A DNA stretch of 64,000 bases from Asparagopsis taxiformis. Its lineage: Eukaryota; Rhodophyta; Florideophyceae; Bonnemaisoniales; Bonnemaisoniaceae. The notes beneath the pieces were generated by a model. It made no database searches. It saw only the letters and a list, made by a program, of their open reading frames with translations, and was not told the origin of the DNA. This document shows, one piece after another, positions 17,570 through 27,030 of this stretch; positions within the stretch are counted from its first letter, which is position 1; each line of letters begins with the position of its first letter. The DNA lies in contig JALQPE010000012.1 of assembly GCA_030407315.1 (NCBI GenBank), forward strand, positions 62,001 through 126,000, given 5' to 3'. A program made the position numbers and the translations under genes.

Positions 17570-19369
17570 TCAATTAGTAGCAATCATAGCATCCAGTCGT
17601 GCTGCAAGGGCGCCAAGTTGATCGGAAACAGCTCCAATCTTATTAACAGGTTCCTCGAAATCCAGGCTGACGTCCACCTTTCGCGGTTCTCTGTCTAGAG
17701 CAGCCTTCACATTTGCAGCCTTTGTAAGCTTCTCAGCTGTCTCAAGTTTCGCTTTCAGTACGGTAATTTCCTCGTCACGATTCGCAAGTGCTTCAGTTAG
17801 AGATGTGATTTGCTGTGCACGAGATTTGTCATTCTCTTTAGCATCTGACAGCGATTGTTCCAAATCTCGTATTCGTTGAAGAGCCGTCACAAGCTCTGCG
17901 GCGGATTTATCGTACGAAGGGAGTTGGTCTGTCGTCACGGAGAGAGCCGCCTGTAGTTCGGCTGTGATGGATTTTGGCGTGAGTGCGGATGGCAGTGTAT
18001 TGTTCTGGGAGATTGAAAGTGGATCCTCCACAGTAGCTGAAGTCATTTCCATTGCCCCACTATCAAGAATTGATTGCTCTTCTTGCTTGTCCGAATCCAC
18101 TTCCGTTACAGCTTTTGACTCCAATGCATCAGGTTGTTCTGGGGTAGATTCAACATCGAATTTGTCGTCGGAGGGCATTTGTTCTGTAGCCTCTGGTAAC
18201 GCAAGCTGCTGTTCCACCGGAGGAGATCGCGGCTTAGGCATGGACAAAGGTAGCTCTGGTTCCAAACTTGGAAGCGGTTCTTCTGTATGCATGGACACAG
18301 GTTCCATCGGGATTTTCTCAACAACTAGCGGCTCTGTATCCAGCGTCTTCGGAACAGATGGTTTCGGTTTCGCAGTCGGCATGTTGTCATCCAGCTCAAT
18401 AAGACTATGTTCTACAGGAGTACGCCCAAATAAAGTGGCACAATCCCACATGAAAACCGTACCATCCTCACAGCCCGTTACTGCAAAGTCGGAGTTTCGA
18501 CTGACAGCAACGGCAACAACGGAATCGTTATGTCCCTCATAAACATGACAAGTTCCGGCATCATCATCCGTAAGCTTCCAAGCGCGGAGCGTTGTATCTG
18601 TAGAACCGGACAGTGCAAAAGAGCCATCGGATGCGGCTGCGACGCCCCAAACACGATATTCGTGGCCACGGAAAACGTGACGTTCAGATAGTGTTGCAAG
18701 GTCCCATACACGCACGGTTTTGTCACCTGCACATGATAGCAAAAGTGGAGATGGAGATGAAAGCAACGCGACGTCATGGACCCATCCCGAATGACCCGTG
18801 AAGGTATGAATAGGAGTGGTGGCTGATGCACGGACGTCCCATAATCGCACAGTCTTATCGCGACCGGCAGAGGCGACTATAGTAACCGGCACATCAGCTT
18901 CGGAGGAGGAGGCTAGGGCAACAGCGCGTGTTTCATAGCGGTGGCCTGTTAGTTTGGCAACACATACGCGCGTCTCAGGATCCCAGCAGCGAACGGTTCC
19001 GTCGCGACCGGATGTAGCTATGAGAGAGGATTCGGAGAGGGCGGCAATTCCGGTTACGTCATCTCCACCGTGCGCGGCCGGTACGGAATAGACGAGGGAG
19101 AGTTTTGGTGAAGTATTGTAGCGAGAGAAGGCGCCCTTGGCGTCTGCTGTGTAGATAGTGGTTTCGGAGGGGAATGCGAGGGAAGTTAGGGATAATGCTT
19201 TATGAAGTGTTGTTGCGCGCGGGAGAGATTGATGGGACAGGGGCGTTGGCGGGTCGTGCGGTGGAAGAGTGTGGAGGGCGAGGTAGCTTTGATCGGCGGC
19301 GGCGACGAGTTGACGGGAGGATGGAGAGAGGGCTATGGCGGACACGGGGTGCGTCGAGAAGTCTGGCAT
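17570..19369 (-). CDS. WD40-repeat protein with C-terminal coiled coil
   Basis: 599 residues from ATG 19369 (MPDFSTHPV). The frame extends upstream but without another ATG. Residues ~1-330 form a seven-bladed-type propeller with clear WD units: 'SGRDGTVRCWDPET', 'SAGRDKTVRLWDV', 'SCAGDKTVRVWDLATL', 'SGSTDTTLRAWKL', 'TGCEDGTVFMWDCATLFG'. An acidic, Pro/Glu/Ser-rich linker (~340-455) follows, then a coiled coil of about 100 residues (~460-560, 'AELVTALQRIRDLEQSLSDAKE' onward) and a short conserved-looking tail. The arrangement suggests a scaffold that oligomerises through its tail. The specific family is not recognised. Start is 297 bp from the divergent BED-fusion gene. Confidence 0.85.
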   Translation of the reverse strand: MPDFSTHPVSAIALSPSSRQLVAAADQSYLALHTLPPHDPPTPLSHQSLPRATTLHKALSLTSLAFPSETTIYTADAKGAFSRYNTSPKLSLVYSVPAAHGGDDVTGIAALSESSLIATSGRDGTVRCWDPETRVCVAKLTGHRYETRAVALASSSEADVPVTIVASAGRDKTVRLWDVRASATTPIHTFTGHSGWVHDVALLSSPSPLLLSCAGDKTVRVWDLATLSERHVFRGHEYRVWGVAAASDGSFALSGSTDTTLRAWKLTDDDAGTCHVYEGHNDSVVAVAVSRNSDFAVTGCEDGTVFMWDCATLFGRTPVEHSLIELDDNMPTAKPKPSVPKTLDTEPLVVEKIPMEPVSMHTEEPLPSLEPELPLSMPKPRSPPVEQQLALPEATEQMPSDDKFDVESTPEQPDALESKAVTEVDSDKQEEQSILDSGAMEMTSATVEDPLSISQNNTLPSALTPKSITAELQAALSVTTDQLPSYDKSAAELVTALQRIRDLEQSLSDAKENDKSRAQQITSLTEALANRDEEITVLKAKLETAEKLTKAANVKAALDREPRKVDVSLDFEEPVNKIGAVSDQLGALAARLDAMIATN

Positions 19370-19666
19370 AATGAAGAAGGGACGATGGTTTGGCTTATCG
19401 GCGGCGACTCGCGATGTGGAAAGCAGTCGAGTTGAGAGCAATCAACATCTGAAGATGACGGTGGATCGACCGTTGGACAAAATCAGATGCTGGAGAATTG
19501 GCAAATGGAGGAATGACAAGTGTATGTTTGTGTGTTCGGCAGTTTTAATTGCAAGTTGATCGACGCCAGCAGCCGCGTCCGAAATCAAATCGTTGGCAGT
19601 GAATTACAAAGCGCTCGTACAATTTACTCGACCTTTGGCGCGCTATTCAACAACTCGCAACACACA

Positions 19667-22336
19667 ATGGATGACGAGAAGCATATCTTACCCGCCGTTA
19701 AACCACCGCGCATTATTGTCGAACACTTCGACATTGCCTCCTATAAGATCGACCAGGCGCATGGCTACGTGGAAGCTGATTGTCAGCATTGCGGGGCAAC
19801 CATAAAGGGCCAAAAGAATGTCACGTCAAACTTTATCCAGCATATGCGCCGTCGTCACTCCGAAGCCTACGATCGATTCGCCGCATCATCTCAACCTCGC
19901 GTCAAACGTCCCCGTCTTTCCAACACGCCATCCAAGCCGGTTCCCGCCCAAACTCCGACCACACCCGTCCTGCAACCCTTCACACCACCAGTTCGCAATC
20001 CATCCAGTCCCGTCCTCGCGCGCCCAGAGCTCACTCTGGAGACAGCCCTCGTGTCCGCGACCTACCGCGCCGCCGTCCGTACTCCATGCGATCCAGCCGC
20101 TCGCCTTTCAGCCATTACCAATTGTCAGCTATACATCAAGCGCGAGGATCTGCAGGTAGGCTCTTCACCGATATTTCGTGCAGCGTATAACTACCTCGCA
20201 GCAACACCGACATCGCGCGCTGGTGTCGTCGCATCCGGCCCGACTGCATTACCGCTCGCCGCCGCCGCTCACAAACATTCCAAACCGTGCTTTATCTATA
20301 TTCCGCTCACGGCACCCACCGCATTGCGACGAGCCCTCGATACCTTTGGTGCCAAGTTCGAATCCACTGGCGACACACTCGCGGAGACTGTCGCTACCGC
20401 TCAGAATCGCGCCAAGGAGACTAACAGAACGTACGTTGACCTATCCGGTTCCCTGCGTCCTGGTTTCACTGATGCTGTTGCTGGGTACGCGACGCTTGCT
20501 CTGGAGATTCTCCAACAGCGTCCTCATGCAGATCGCGTTTTTCTCGCAGGCGGTAATAGCCCGCTTTTCGCCGGATTGTCTGCAGTCTTACAGCGCTTGG
20601 GCCGCGGCGTGAAACTCGTAGGTGTTACACTTCGCGGCGAATCCCGGGAGGAATGGAGCGCATATGCTGCCGCTGTAGTTGAAATATCACACGATGAAAT
20701 GTGCGCTGGTGTCAAGCTACTCTTTGAAGATTGCGATAATTGTCTACTTGAGCCGTATGGTGCCGTATCCGTCGCAGGTGCTATACGATTTGCTCGTGAA
20801 AATAAGCTCAACCATGAGAGACTTGTGTGTATAGTGTCGGATTCACTGCGAGGATTTGACGCGCTGGAAATGGTTACTCGCCGGGCTTCAAAAGCAGATG
20901 GTAGCCGCTGCCTATTGTGTGTGAGAAAAGCGGGTGAAGCGGCCACATTAGCACCGCTCATGCGAGAGCTTCGCGGTACAGCTGGTGGTCGTGCGCGGCT
21001 TACTGGCGTGCGATTCGGGGGAACATGGCCTGTTCTTCTGGGTCTAGCCTGTGATGATACTACTACTGCTGCCGCCCATGTAGCTAACCTTTTGTCGCTA
21101 GGTTATCGTGCATCGGACGTTACGGGGAGCTTACACGAATGCGATGCAGAGCTTTGGCAGAGGGACGAAGGCGAATGGGCGTTGTTCCGCGTCGAGTTGA
21201 CAAAGAACACTGCATCTGTGGTGGAATTTCTAGCCGCAGAAAGAGAATTGCCTTTCCGTCGGGTTTCTTTCGAAGACGATGGCTCTGCTACTGCGAAACT
21301 TGTAGTCGGGACGAAAGGCGCTGACTGGCAGATCGAGGCGCTAGAGACCGAACTTATGGGAAAAGCACTCTCTGTGGAAAGGATCTCTCCAAGTATTGGT
21401 GGTCTCTCGATTATGGGATGCGGGGTTCCTGTGCTAGAGGAGGGAATACCAGACCTTGCCCCTGCGGAGGGCGCAGAAGGCCAAGGTTTAGTGGCTGCAG
21501 AAGGCACGGAATTACCTGTAGCCTATGTAGAAACAGATGGAGTAGAGGTTGGAGTTGCAATAGTAGGTACAAATGAGGATCCGAATGGACAAGTCGGACA
21601 GGAAGTTGTCGAGAGACAAGAAGCGACTGAGGGACATGAAGCGCAAACCATGCAAGAGGGGCAGGAAACAGCAGTGGTTGAAAGCGGGCATACAAACCTG
21701 GAAGGACAAGAACATGAAGAGCAGCAAACGCAAGAGATACAAGAGGATGGTAACGGTATTCACGACAATGGCAATGCAAATCTACAACACAACGAAACAC
21801 AAATTGGAGTTGTCACACATGGCAACGAAACTACTAGTGGGGTTGAAGTACGAGAGAACCAGACTATCCAAGCCACACATGGGGACGGCATACAGCATAA
21901 GGTTGAAGTACAAGAAGGAAATACAACCCAGGGAGTTGGAGTGGCCGGTAATATTGCCGACGCCGGTGGAACCGAAGGCGTTGAAACTAATGTAGTTATG
22001 GCTGAGGATGGTGGAGATCGAGGGGTGCACGCGGCGAATGGTATCGTTGCAAATGAGGGAGAAGGTACAATTGGTAATGTAGGGCTGGATACCGAGGGTG
22101 TTGTAATCACTGAAGTGGATGGATCTGTAGTTGGTGGACAAGTCGTGATGGAGAGTGTTGATGAAGGTGATGGTGGAGCGGATGGATCTTTGGAGGCAGG
22201 GGCTGCAGCGAGACTAGACGCGGATCTTGAGCGTGTGGCACAAGCAGATGCTATGGTAGGATCTGGTGAAGGAGAAGAGGCGGCAGTGGCAGCCGTTGCT
22301 GCTGTTGAAGCGATTCACGTACCAGCAAGGACATGA
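19667..22336 (+). CDS. BED zinc finger fused to a catalytically dead threonine-deaminase fold
   Basis: 889 residues from the ATG at 19667 (ACAATGG context; the earlier frame has no ATG). Residues 20-66 are a BED finger: C39, C42, H59, H64 (CX2C-X16-HX4H). Residues ~125-430 align through their length with biosynthetic threonine deaminase (fold-type II PLP): 'LYIKREDLQ' then 'RAAYNY', 'ALEILQQRPHADRVFLAGG', 'LVGVTLRGES', 'EPYGAVSVAGAIRFARE'. But the PLP lysine of SFKxRGA is Ile169, the SxGNHxxG loop reads SGPTALPL, and the phosphate-binding GGGG is GNSP, so PLP chemistry is not expected. Two ACT-like regions follow (~440-520 and ~540-610), as in the allosteric IlvA enzyme. Residues ~640-889 are Glu/Gln/Gly/Asn-rich and acidic. 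Inference: an amino-acid-responsive DNA-binding protein. I know of no such described fusion. Confidence 0.8.
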   Translation: MDDEKHILPAVKPPRIIVEHFDIASYKIDQAHGYVEADCQHCGATIKGQKNVTSNFIQHMRRRHSEAYDRFAASSQPRVKRPRLSNTPSKPVPAQTPTTPVLQPFTPPVRNPSSPVLARPELTLETALVSATYRAAVRTPCDPAARLSAITNCQLYIKREDLQVGSSPIFRAAYNYLAATPTSRAGVVASGPTALPLAAAAHKHSKPCFIYIPLTAPTALRRALDTFGAKFESTGDTLAETVATAQNRAKETNRTYVDLSGSLRPGFTDAVAGYATLALEILQQRPHADRVFLAGGNSPLFAGLSAVLQRLGRGVKLVGVTLRGESREEWSAYAAAVVEISHDEMCAGVKLLFEDCDNCLLEPYGAVSVAGAIRFARENKLNHERLVCIVSDSLRGFDALEMVTRRASKADGSRCLLCVRKAGEAATLAPLMRELRGTAGGRARLTGVRFGGTWPVLLGLACDDTTTAAAHVANLLSLGYRASDVTGSLHECDAELWQRDEGEWALFRVELTKNTASVVEFLAAERELPFRRVSFEDDGSATAKLVVGTKGADWQIEALETELMGKALSVERISPSIGGLSIMGCGVPVLEEGIPDLAPAEGAEGQGLVAAEGTELPVAYVETDGVEVGVAIVGTNEDPNGQVGQEVVERQEATEGHEAQTMQEGQETAVVESGHTNLEGQEHEEQQTQEIQEDGNGIHDNGNANLQHNETQIGVVTHGNETTSGVEVRENQTIQATHGDGIQHKVEVQEGNTTQGVGVAGNIADAGGTEGVETNVVMAEDGGDRGVHAANGIVANEGEGTIGNVGLDTEGVVITEVDGSVVGGQVVMESVDEGDGGADGSLEAGAAARLDADLERVAQADAMVGSGEGEEAAVAAVAAVEAIHVPART

Positions 22337-22567
22337 CTAGCTCGAAAATTATACCGCAATCAATCAACTGTAATTTACATATTTTTTGTGCACCCGACCA
22401 ACAACGCGCCAGAATTGGCTGATCAAGATACTGCATTCTGCATTCCACCAATCATAATTCGCTCTATAGATATGGCCCAAACCACCCACAACACTCCCTG
22501 CATCCTCTGATCTTCGCTCTCCATCTCCCATCCATCCCACCACATCTGCCTTCCCACCCAAACTCCC

Positions 22568-24115
22568 ATGAAACTCCTTGTCCACCGCGTCGTTGAGTTT
22601 GGCGAGCGCGTCGTCCTCGTTGGCTCGACTGACCGTCTAGGAAGGTGGAAAGTTCCAGCTGGACAATATTGCACCTGGCATGAAGGTCACATCTGGAAGG
22701 CAGAAATCCCAGCAGCCCCCTACCCAACTCGCTTCGAGTTCAAGTATTGTGTTGTCTCTAATACAGGAGAACAAAGCTGGGAAGACGGTCCAAACCACGC
22801 CATAAACCTCCCAGAAGCAGCCCCATCCACCCTGACACTCACATGGGACAACGGCTACGAACACGTCCTGCACCCCTCTATTCTATCTGACGCAACGCCG
22901 AGCCCGCCACCCACACCCTCATTATCTCGCCCGCCCGTATTATCACTCGCTCAAGCGGCGGTGAGCCTAGCGAATGGCGCTTCCAGTGAACAGGTTACTT
23001 TCAGAATCAAGTACGCTCTACAATCTGGCGAACGCATGTACATCGTCGGCTCAATTCCAGAGCTTGGCGCATGGAATAAAATGAACTCCCCACTCATGCG
23101 TGCCAGCAATAAACGGGACTTCTACGAATTTTCCTTCCGTCTTCCCAGAGATGAGGCACATGAACAGTTTGAATACAAATATTTCACCCGACGACAGGAT
23201 GGCTCTCGGAGATGGGAGGGGGGTGAGAATCGCATTGCAAGACCATTTGAAAAGGATGCGCCAAGAGACGCGCCGGAATATGGCAATCTCTTGTGGGATG
23301 ACAGATGGGAGAAGATACGATTCGATTTTAGCATCTACTATCCGACCAAGGAATCACAGGTGATGAATGTTACAGGGGATCTGCCTGAGATTGGTGCATG
23401 GTATCAACCGGGTCCGACGCCTATGCATCTCGGGCCCATGCAAATGTTGGAGACCGATGTGGAGGGACGAAAGTGGTTTTTGTCTGTGTGGACCAATCCA
23501 GATCAGAAGCCGTTTTCCTACAGATATATTGTGGTGGATTCGGTGACCAAGCAAGAATTGTGGGAACGTGAGCCGAATAGACAGGCACAGTTTGACGAAA
23601 AGACCGTTGTAAATAGTGTACATACACTTCGAGATCTCAACTTTGTCTCCGAGATGCACTTTGATCGTGTGCCACCAAACATGTTCATCGGGCCGTATCC
23701 ACAGACGGCGGCAGATGTGGACGCTATGGCAAAGGGCGGCGTCACGGCTGTATTCAACGTCCAGACGGATGAGGACTTTAAACATCGTGCTATTCAATGG
23801 AAATTGCTCATGGATCGGTATAAAAAACACGACATCAAGGTTGTGCGATACCCGATTCGCGACTTTGATAGAGACTCATTGCGGGCGCGACTGCATGGTG
23901 CTACACATGCGCTGGACGATTTACTGCAGACGGGTAGACAGGTGTATATCCACTGCACGGCTGGTATGGGACGTGCACCAGCATGTGCCGTGTCTTACTT
24001 GTGCTGGGTAGAGAAGATGGCTCTTGTAGATGCTGTTGCATACGTCAAAAAGTATCGCAAAGTCGCAGTACCGAATGTGCCTGTGCTCGAACAGGCGCTG
24101 CAGGAGCCATATTAA
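22568..24115 (+). CDS. Laforin-like phosphatase with three CBM20 domains
   Basis: 515 residues. Three starch-binding CBM20 modules: residues ~1-98 ('ERVVLVGSTDRLGRWKV'), ~137-240 ('ERMYIVGSIPELGAWNKMNS') and ~250-352 ('SQVMNVTGDLPEIGAWYQPG'), each with the conserved GxxxxLGxW core and a later W/E-rich strand. A dual-specificity phosphatase domain follows (~358-515) with active site H462-C463-TAGMG-R469-A-P. The 'CTAGMGRAP' loop is the laforin/SEX4 glucan-phosphatase signature. Red-algal laforin removes phosphate from starch granules so they can be degraded; red algae keep starch in the cytosol, and no transit peptide is visible here, in agreement. Vertebrate laforin has a single CBM20, so three is unusual. 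It starts 231 bp after the BED-fusion stop. Confidence 0.9.
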   Translation: MKLLVHRVVEFGERVVLVGSTDRLGRWKVPAGQYCTWHEGHIWKAEIPAAPYPTRFEFKYCVVSNTGEQSWEDGPNHAINLPEAAPSTLTLTWDNGYEHVLHPSILSDATPSPPPTPSLSRPPVLSLAQAAVSLANGASSEQVTFRIKYALQSGERMYIVGSIPELGAWNKMNSPLMRASNKRDFYEFSFRLPRDEAHEQFEYKYFTRRQDGSRRWEGGENRIARPFEKDAPRDAPEYGNLLWDDRWEKIRFDFSIYYPTKESQVMNVTGDLPEIGAWYQPGPTPMHLGPMQMLETDVEGRKWFLSVWTNPDQKPFSYRYIVVDSVTKQELWEREPNRQAQFDEKTVVNSVHTLRDLNFVSEMHFDRVPPNMFIGPYPQTAADVDAMAKGGVTAVFNVQTDEDFKHRAIQWKLLMDRYKKHDIKVVRYPIRDFDRDSLRARLHGATHALDDLLQTGRQVYIHCTAGMGRAPACAVSYLCWVEKMALVDAVAYVKKYRKVAVPNVPVLEQALQEPY

Positions 24116-24236
24116 TTTAGTAGTTTGTGTCGTTGGTAGGTGTGTACTTATACCGCAATGCAGGCGAGTATACAAACAATTAAATACGAATCGTGCTCAA
24201 TCTATCTATGGTCGACATGTTTGTGATGCAGAATAG

Positions 24237-24824
24237 TCATTTGGGTAGAACTGATTTTTTAAGCCCGGTCTTTCCACTGCCTGCACATCTTCTGCATCGT
24301 TCACGTTTCAGACCGTTGCAAAGTGGACAAACGCGCGTGAGAGTCGTACCTGTCACCGCGATAAACCCCCGCGATTGACACAGTTCGCACCGTATAGTTC
24401 CAAACCCTGAGCAATAGTTACATAGCTCGTCATTGGACAGAGGCCGCTTTGTATGCCGAAAGAGTACACAACGTCAGAGTTTGACGGGTTGCGGCAAGCA
24501 GACAGGAAAAAACGGGCGAGGATTTGTCATGTAATACGTACCGCTGTTCTTCGTCTATAGAGCACGTTGAGCATGTTTTCGAAGGTCGCACCAAGAATGC
24601 CCAGAGAAACTACATGGAACATGCGGGTGAGCAATGTTAGACACCCAGTTTCTGAGACACAGACTGCGAATATGATTTCAAAACTCACCGCCAGTCGCAA
24701 TGATCATTCCAACTGGAAGGCTTTCAAGCATTGGTACGAAGAGAAGCTGTGAAGGCGTACGACGTGCTGGACGACGTTTCGGAATACAAGAGAAACGCGC
24801 CGGACTCGACCTGGAGTGCAGCAT
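24237..24824 (-). CDS. DnaJ-type cysteine-rich plastid protein (three exons)
   Basis: Spliced model on the minus strand: exon 1 24824-24689, exon 2 24609-24542, exon 3 24446-24237, with introns of 79 and 95 nt (donors GTGAGT and GTACGT; acceptors TAG and AAG). It gives 137 residues with frame kept across both junctions. Residues 1-28 are basic and Ser/Arg-rich, like a transit peptide. A hydrophobic segment (~29-58, 'LLFVPMLESLPVGMIIATG' then 'VSLGILGATF') probably spans or lies on a membrane. The C-terminus has four CxxC pairs: CNYCSGFG, CELCQSRG, CPLCNG and CRRCAGSG, the zinc-binding layout of DnaJ and of plastid proteins such as BSD2 or LQY1, which assist Rubisco or photosystem assembly. 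No J-domain is present. It is convergent with the laforin-like gene (121 bp between stops). Confidence 0.78.
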
Positions 24825-25176
24825 TTTCACATTAGCCTATACACGTACCTTGATTACAATTAATGTCTGGCGTTGTTGAGGAAAACGTGAAACGATATGC
24901 AACGGTTGGACAAAGTCGCAACGAGAGTCAAAATGACCTGTGCTGGTTTTAGGCTATTGCAAGATGCCGCATGTGTAGCATACAAAATTTTTGGAAATGA
25001 ATTTATTGGCCAGTAATATGACGACCTCACATGGCTCACCTTGTCAGAGATCAAAATAATCTCTTCGCCACTTTTCCCGTTCTGCAAGTCTGCTCCTACT
25101 CCCTCTCGTCGACGTAACGTGACGTGCCGTTCTTTGCGACACGCTCTCATCACCGAAGACGGCAACTCTCACTGCA
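24825..25176. other. Intergenic
   Basis: 352 bp upstream of the DnaJ-type gene and downstream of the first FkbM gene. No exon, RNA gene or repeat is evident. Confidence 0.5.
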
Positions 25177-26277
25177 TCACTTGTAGAACCACACATCAAT
25201 AGTAACAAATGCATCTCTTTCAGCACTAAACAGCTTATTCCACTCTTCAAATTTCATTTCATCCTGTTCATTCCACGCGCCCTTATGTGAACTCTTTGCC
25301 CGATACCCCAATTCCATCAACCTCCGCACAAGTTCCAAGCTCCTCCTCTTCATCTCAACAATGCCTTCCGGCTGCCGACTCAACATCGGCAGATTGAACT
25401 CCATCACGATATTACGAACAGCACCCGACGAGATCAGCCGCAAACCACTCGCAAGCGCGTGGCTTTCATGACCCTCAACGTCAATCTTCAGCAGCAACAC
25501 ATCCACATCCTGCGCATCAAAAATATCATCCAACCGCACGCTCCGCACCAATTCGGTCTCATTCGCGCCGGGCATGGCGTCTAGCGGTCTCCGAAAGGAG
25601 TCTGCATATCCGGCATGATTATTGTTCGGAAATCCGCCCATACAACCGGTACGTTTACGAACGTGCATTTGTGTATTCTCATCGCTCACAAACGCATGTG
25701 TATAGTACACACGCTGCTGAAATTCATTCATCATAACGGCCGATCGCAGCAGCAGACTACAATGCGGCTGCGGATCGAACGAGTACACAGTATGTCCATA
25801 GGCAGCAGCCATGAGCGTGTACCAGCCGCGATTAGACCCGATGTCCAGCACAACGCGCTTCTTGCTACGTGCGTGTGTTGTCCGCTCCGCGCAGCCGTTT
25901 CCCCAGCGTTCACGCGCCTCCTTGGCCTTGCACCCCGGCGCGTAGAGCAGATGGTGGAAGAGGGAGCGGATGTTGCCCTCGGCGCGCAGCAGAAAGGCGC
26001 GGATGGGGTCGATTCCACGCGTCGGCGCGTCTTCGACGAAGAAAAAGGTGGCGTTGAAATCGTGCTGTAGCACAAAGGTGATGTTTTCCCCGGGCAACCA
26101 GGAAGACCTTGCGCCGGGTGCAAGCGCGTTGTGCTGGTGCGCGGCGTCAGCGTTCTGGGCGTGGCTCAGAGATGCTGTTCTGTGGATGAGAAGCAGTAAT
26201 ATGGAAAAGAGGAGGACCATTGGGATACGGATTTGATGCGCTTCGCACGAAGATGGAGCGCAGTTGGGGATCGCCAT
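25177..26277 (-). CDS. FkbM-family methyltransferase, signal-anchored (copy 1)
   Basis: 366 residues. A short cytosolic end and one hydrophobic segment (~19-32, MVLLFSILLLLIH) fit a type II signal anchor, so the catalytic domain probably faces the secretory-pathway lumen. The SAM-binding motif I is 'VVLDIGSNRGWYTLMAAAYG' (~142-161), then 'VYSFDPQPHC', 'VRSVRLDDIFD' and 'LLLKIDVEGHESHALASG', diagnostic of the FkbM/Methyltransf_21 family of O-methyltransferases. Red algae make methylated, sulfated cell-wall galactans, so a role in methylating wall polysaccharide is plausible but not shown. About 70 residues before the domain carry 'WLPGENITFVLQHDFNATFFFVED', shared almost unchanged with the second copy 5.4 kb away on the same strand. 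Confidence 0.87.
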   Translation of the reverse strand: MAIPNCAPSSCEAHQIRIPMVLLFSILLLLIHRTASLSHAQNADAAHQHNALAPGARSSWLPGENITFVLQHDFNATFFFVEDAPTRGIDPIRAFLLRAEGNIRSLFHHLLYAPGCKAKEARERWGNGCAERTTHARSKKRVVLDIGSNRGWYTLMAAAYGHTVYSFDPQPHCSLLLRSAVMMNEFQQRVYYTHAFVSDENTQMHVRKRTGCMGGFPNNNHAGYADSFRRPLDAMPGANETELVRSVRLDDIFDAQDVDVLLLKIDVEGHESHALASGLRLISSGAVRNIVMEFNLPMLSRQPEGIVEMKRRSLELVRRLMELGYRAKSSHKGAWNEQDEMKFEEWNKLFSAERDAFVTIDVWFYK

Positions 26278-26384
26278 TATGGGACGTGATTAGATGAGGA
26301 GCGGTGTCGGTGTCGCGCCATGCTTGACGATTAATTCGACTGAACACGAGTCGCTGGAATTGTCGCCAAGGTCGGTTGTGGTTA

Positions 26385-26428
26385 GGCGCTTTCCATTGCG
26401 TACATGGACGAACATGTATGGACGTGGA
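26385..26428 (+). repeat. Left terminal inverted repeat of the Harbinger element
   Basis: Pairs with 30425-30468 (33 of 44 positions). TGGACG recurs at close spacing near both ends, which could be transposase-binding sites. Confidence 0.85.
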
Positions 26429-27030
26429 TGGACGTATGCCGACGTAATTGAGGAATCTGGTTGGCCAAGAGGTCGTAACCACAGACGGAGCGTCAGGTGA
26501 AGTTAGCGAAATATTAAAGTCATGAAAGTACAGCCTGGCGACACTTGGCCGATGCTTCGCGGAGGTTTCACAACGCTGACGTCTGCAGCAGAGTGCCCTC
26601 CAAGTTAACCTTGTCGGTATCCTAGAAATTTTGACAGAATGTCTACTCACACCCACAATATCAAACATCACGCCACGCCGTCGGAGAGTACTTTCAGGAT
26701 GCTTGCGCAATTCACGGGGTGGCTGTGAAATTCACAAGTGTTTGAAACAGAGCTAGTGCAAGAGAATCACATCAAAACATGCGATTGCAAATTACGGTGT
26801 GCACAGGAAATGCAGAATACCGCATTTAGTAGACGTATTGAACCGATCGTGGCTCCGATGACTGATAATTCGTGCATCCAAAGCGCAAAATGGCCGTCCG
26901 TCTCAGTATTGTGCCCAAACTAAAGTGGATTATGTTGCATGAATATCGAAACATCGAGAAACAACTGCAAGACACCTATCTCTGCCGCTGACTGGCACCA
27001 AAGGAATCTACCCAGTACAAGAACATTGCC

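Noticed and set aside
20155..20182. GTAGG...GCAG stretch inside the BED-fusion gene that looks like a 28-nt intron at the missing lysine
   Set aside because: Removing 28 nt breaks the frame, and the length is far below other introns here; the uninterrupted frame aligns position by position with threonine deaminase.
26147..26710. Minus-strand open frame of 187 codons at the left end of the transposon
   Set aside because: It overlaps the FkbM start and crosses the transposon border and target duplication; no domain.
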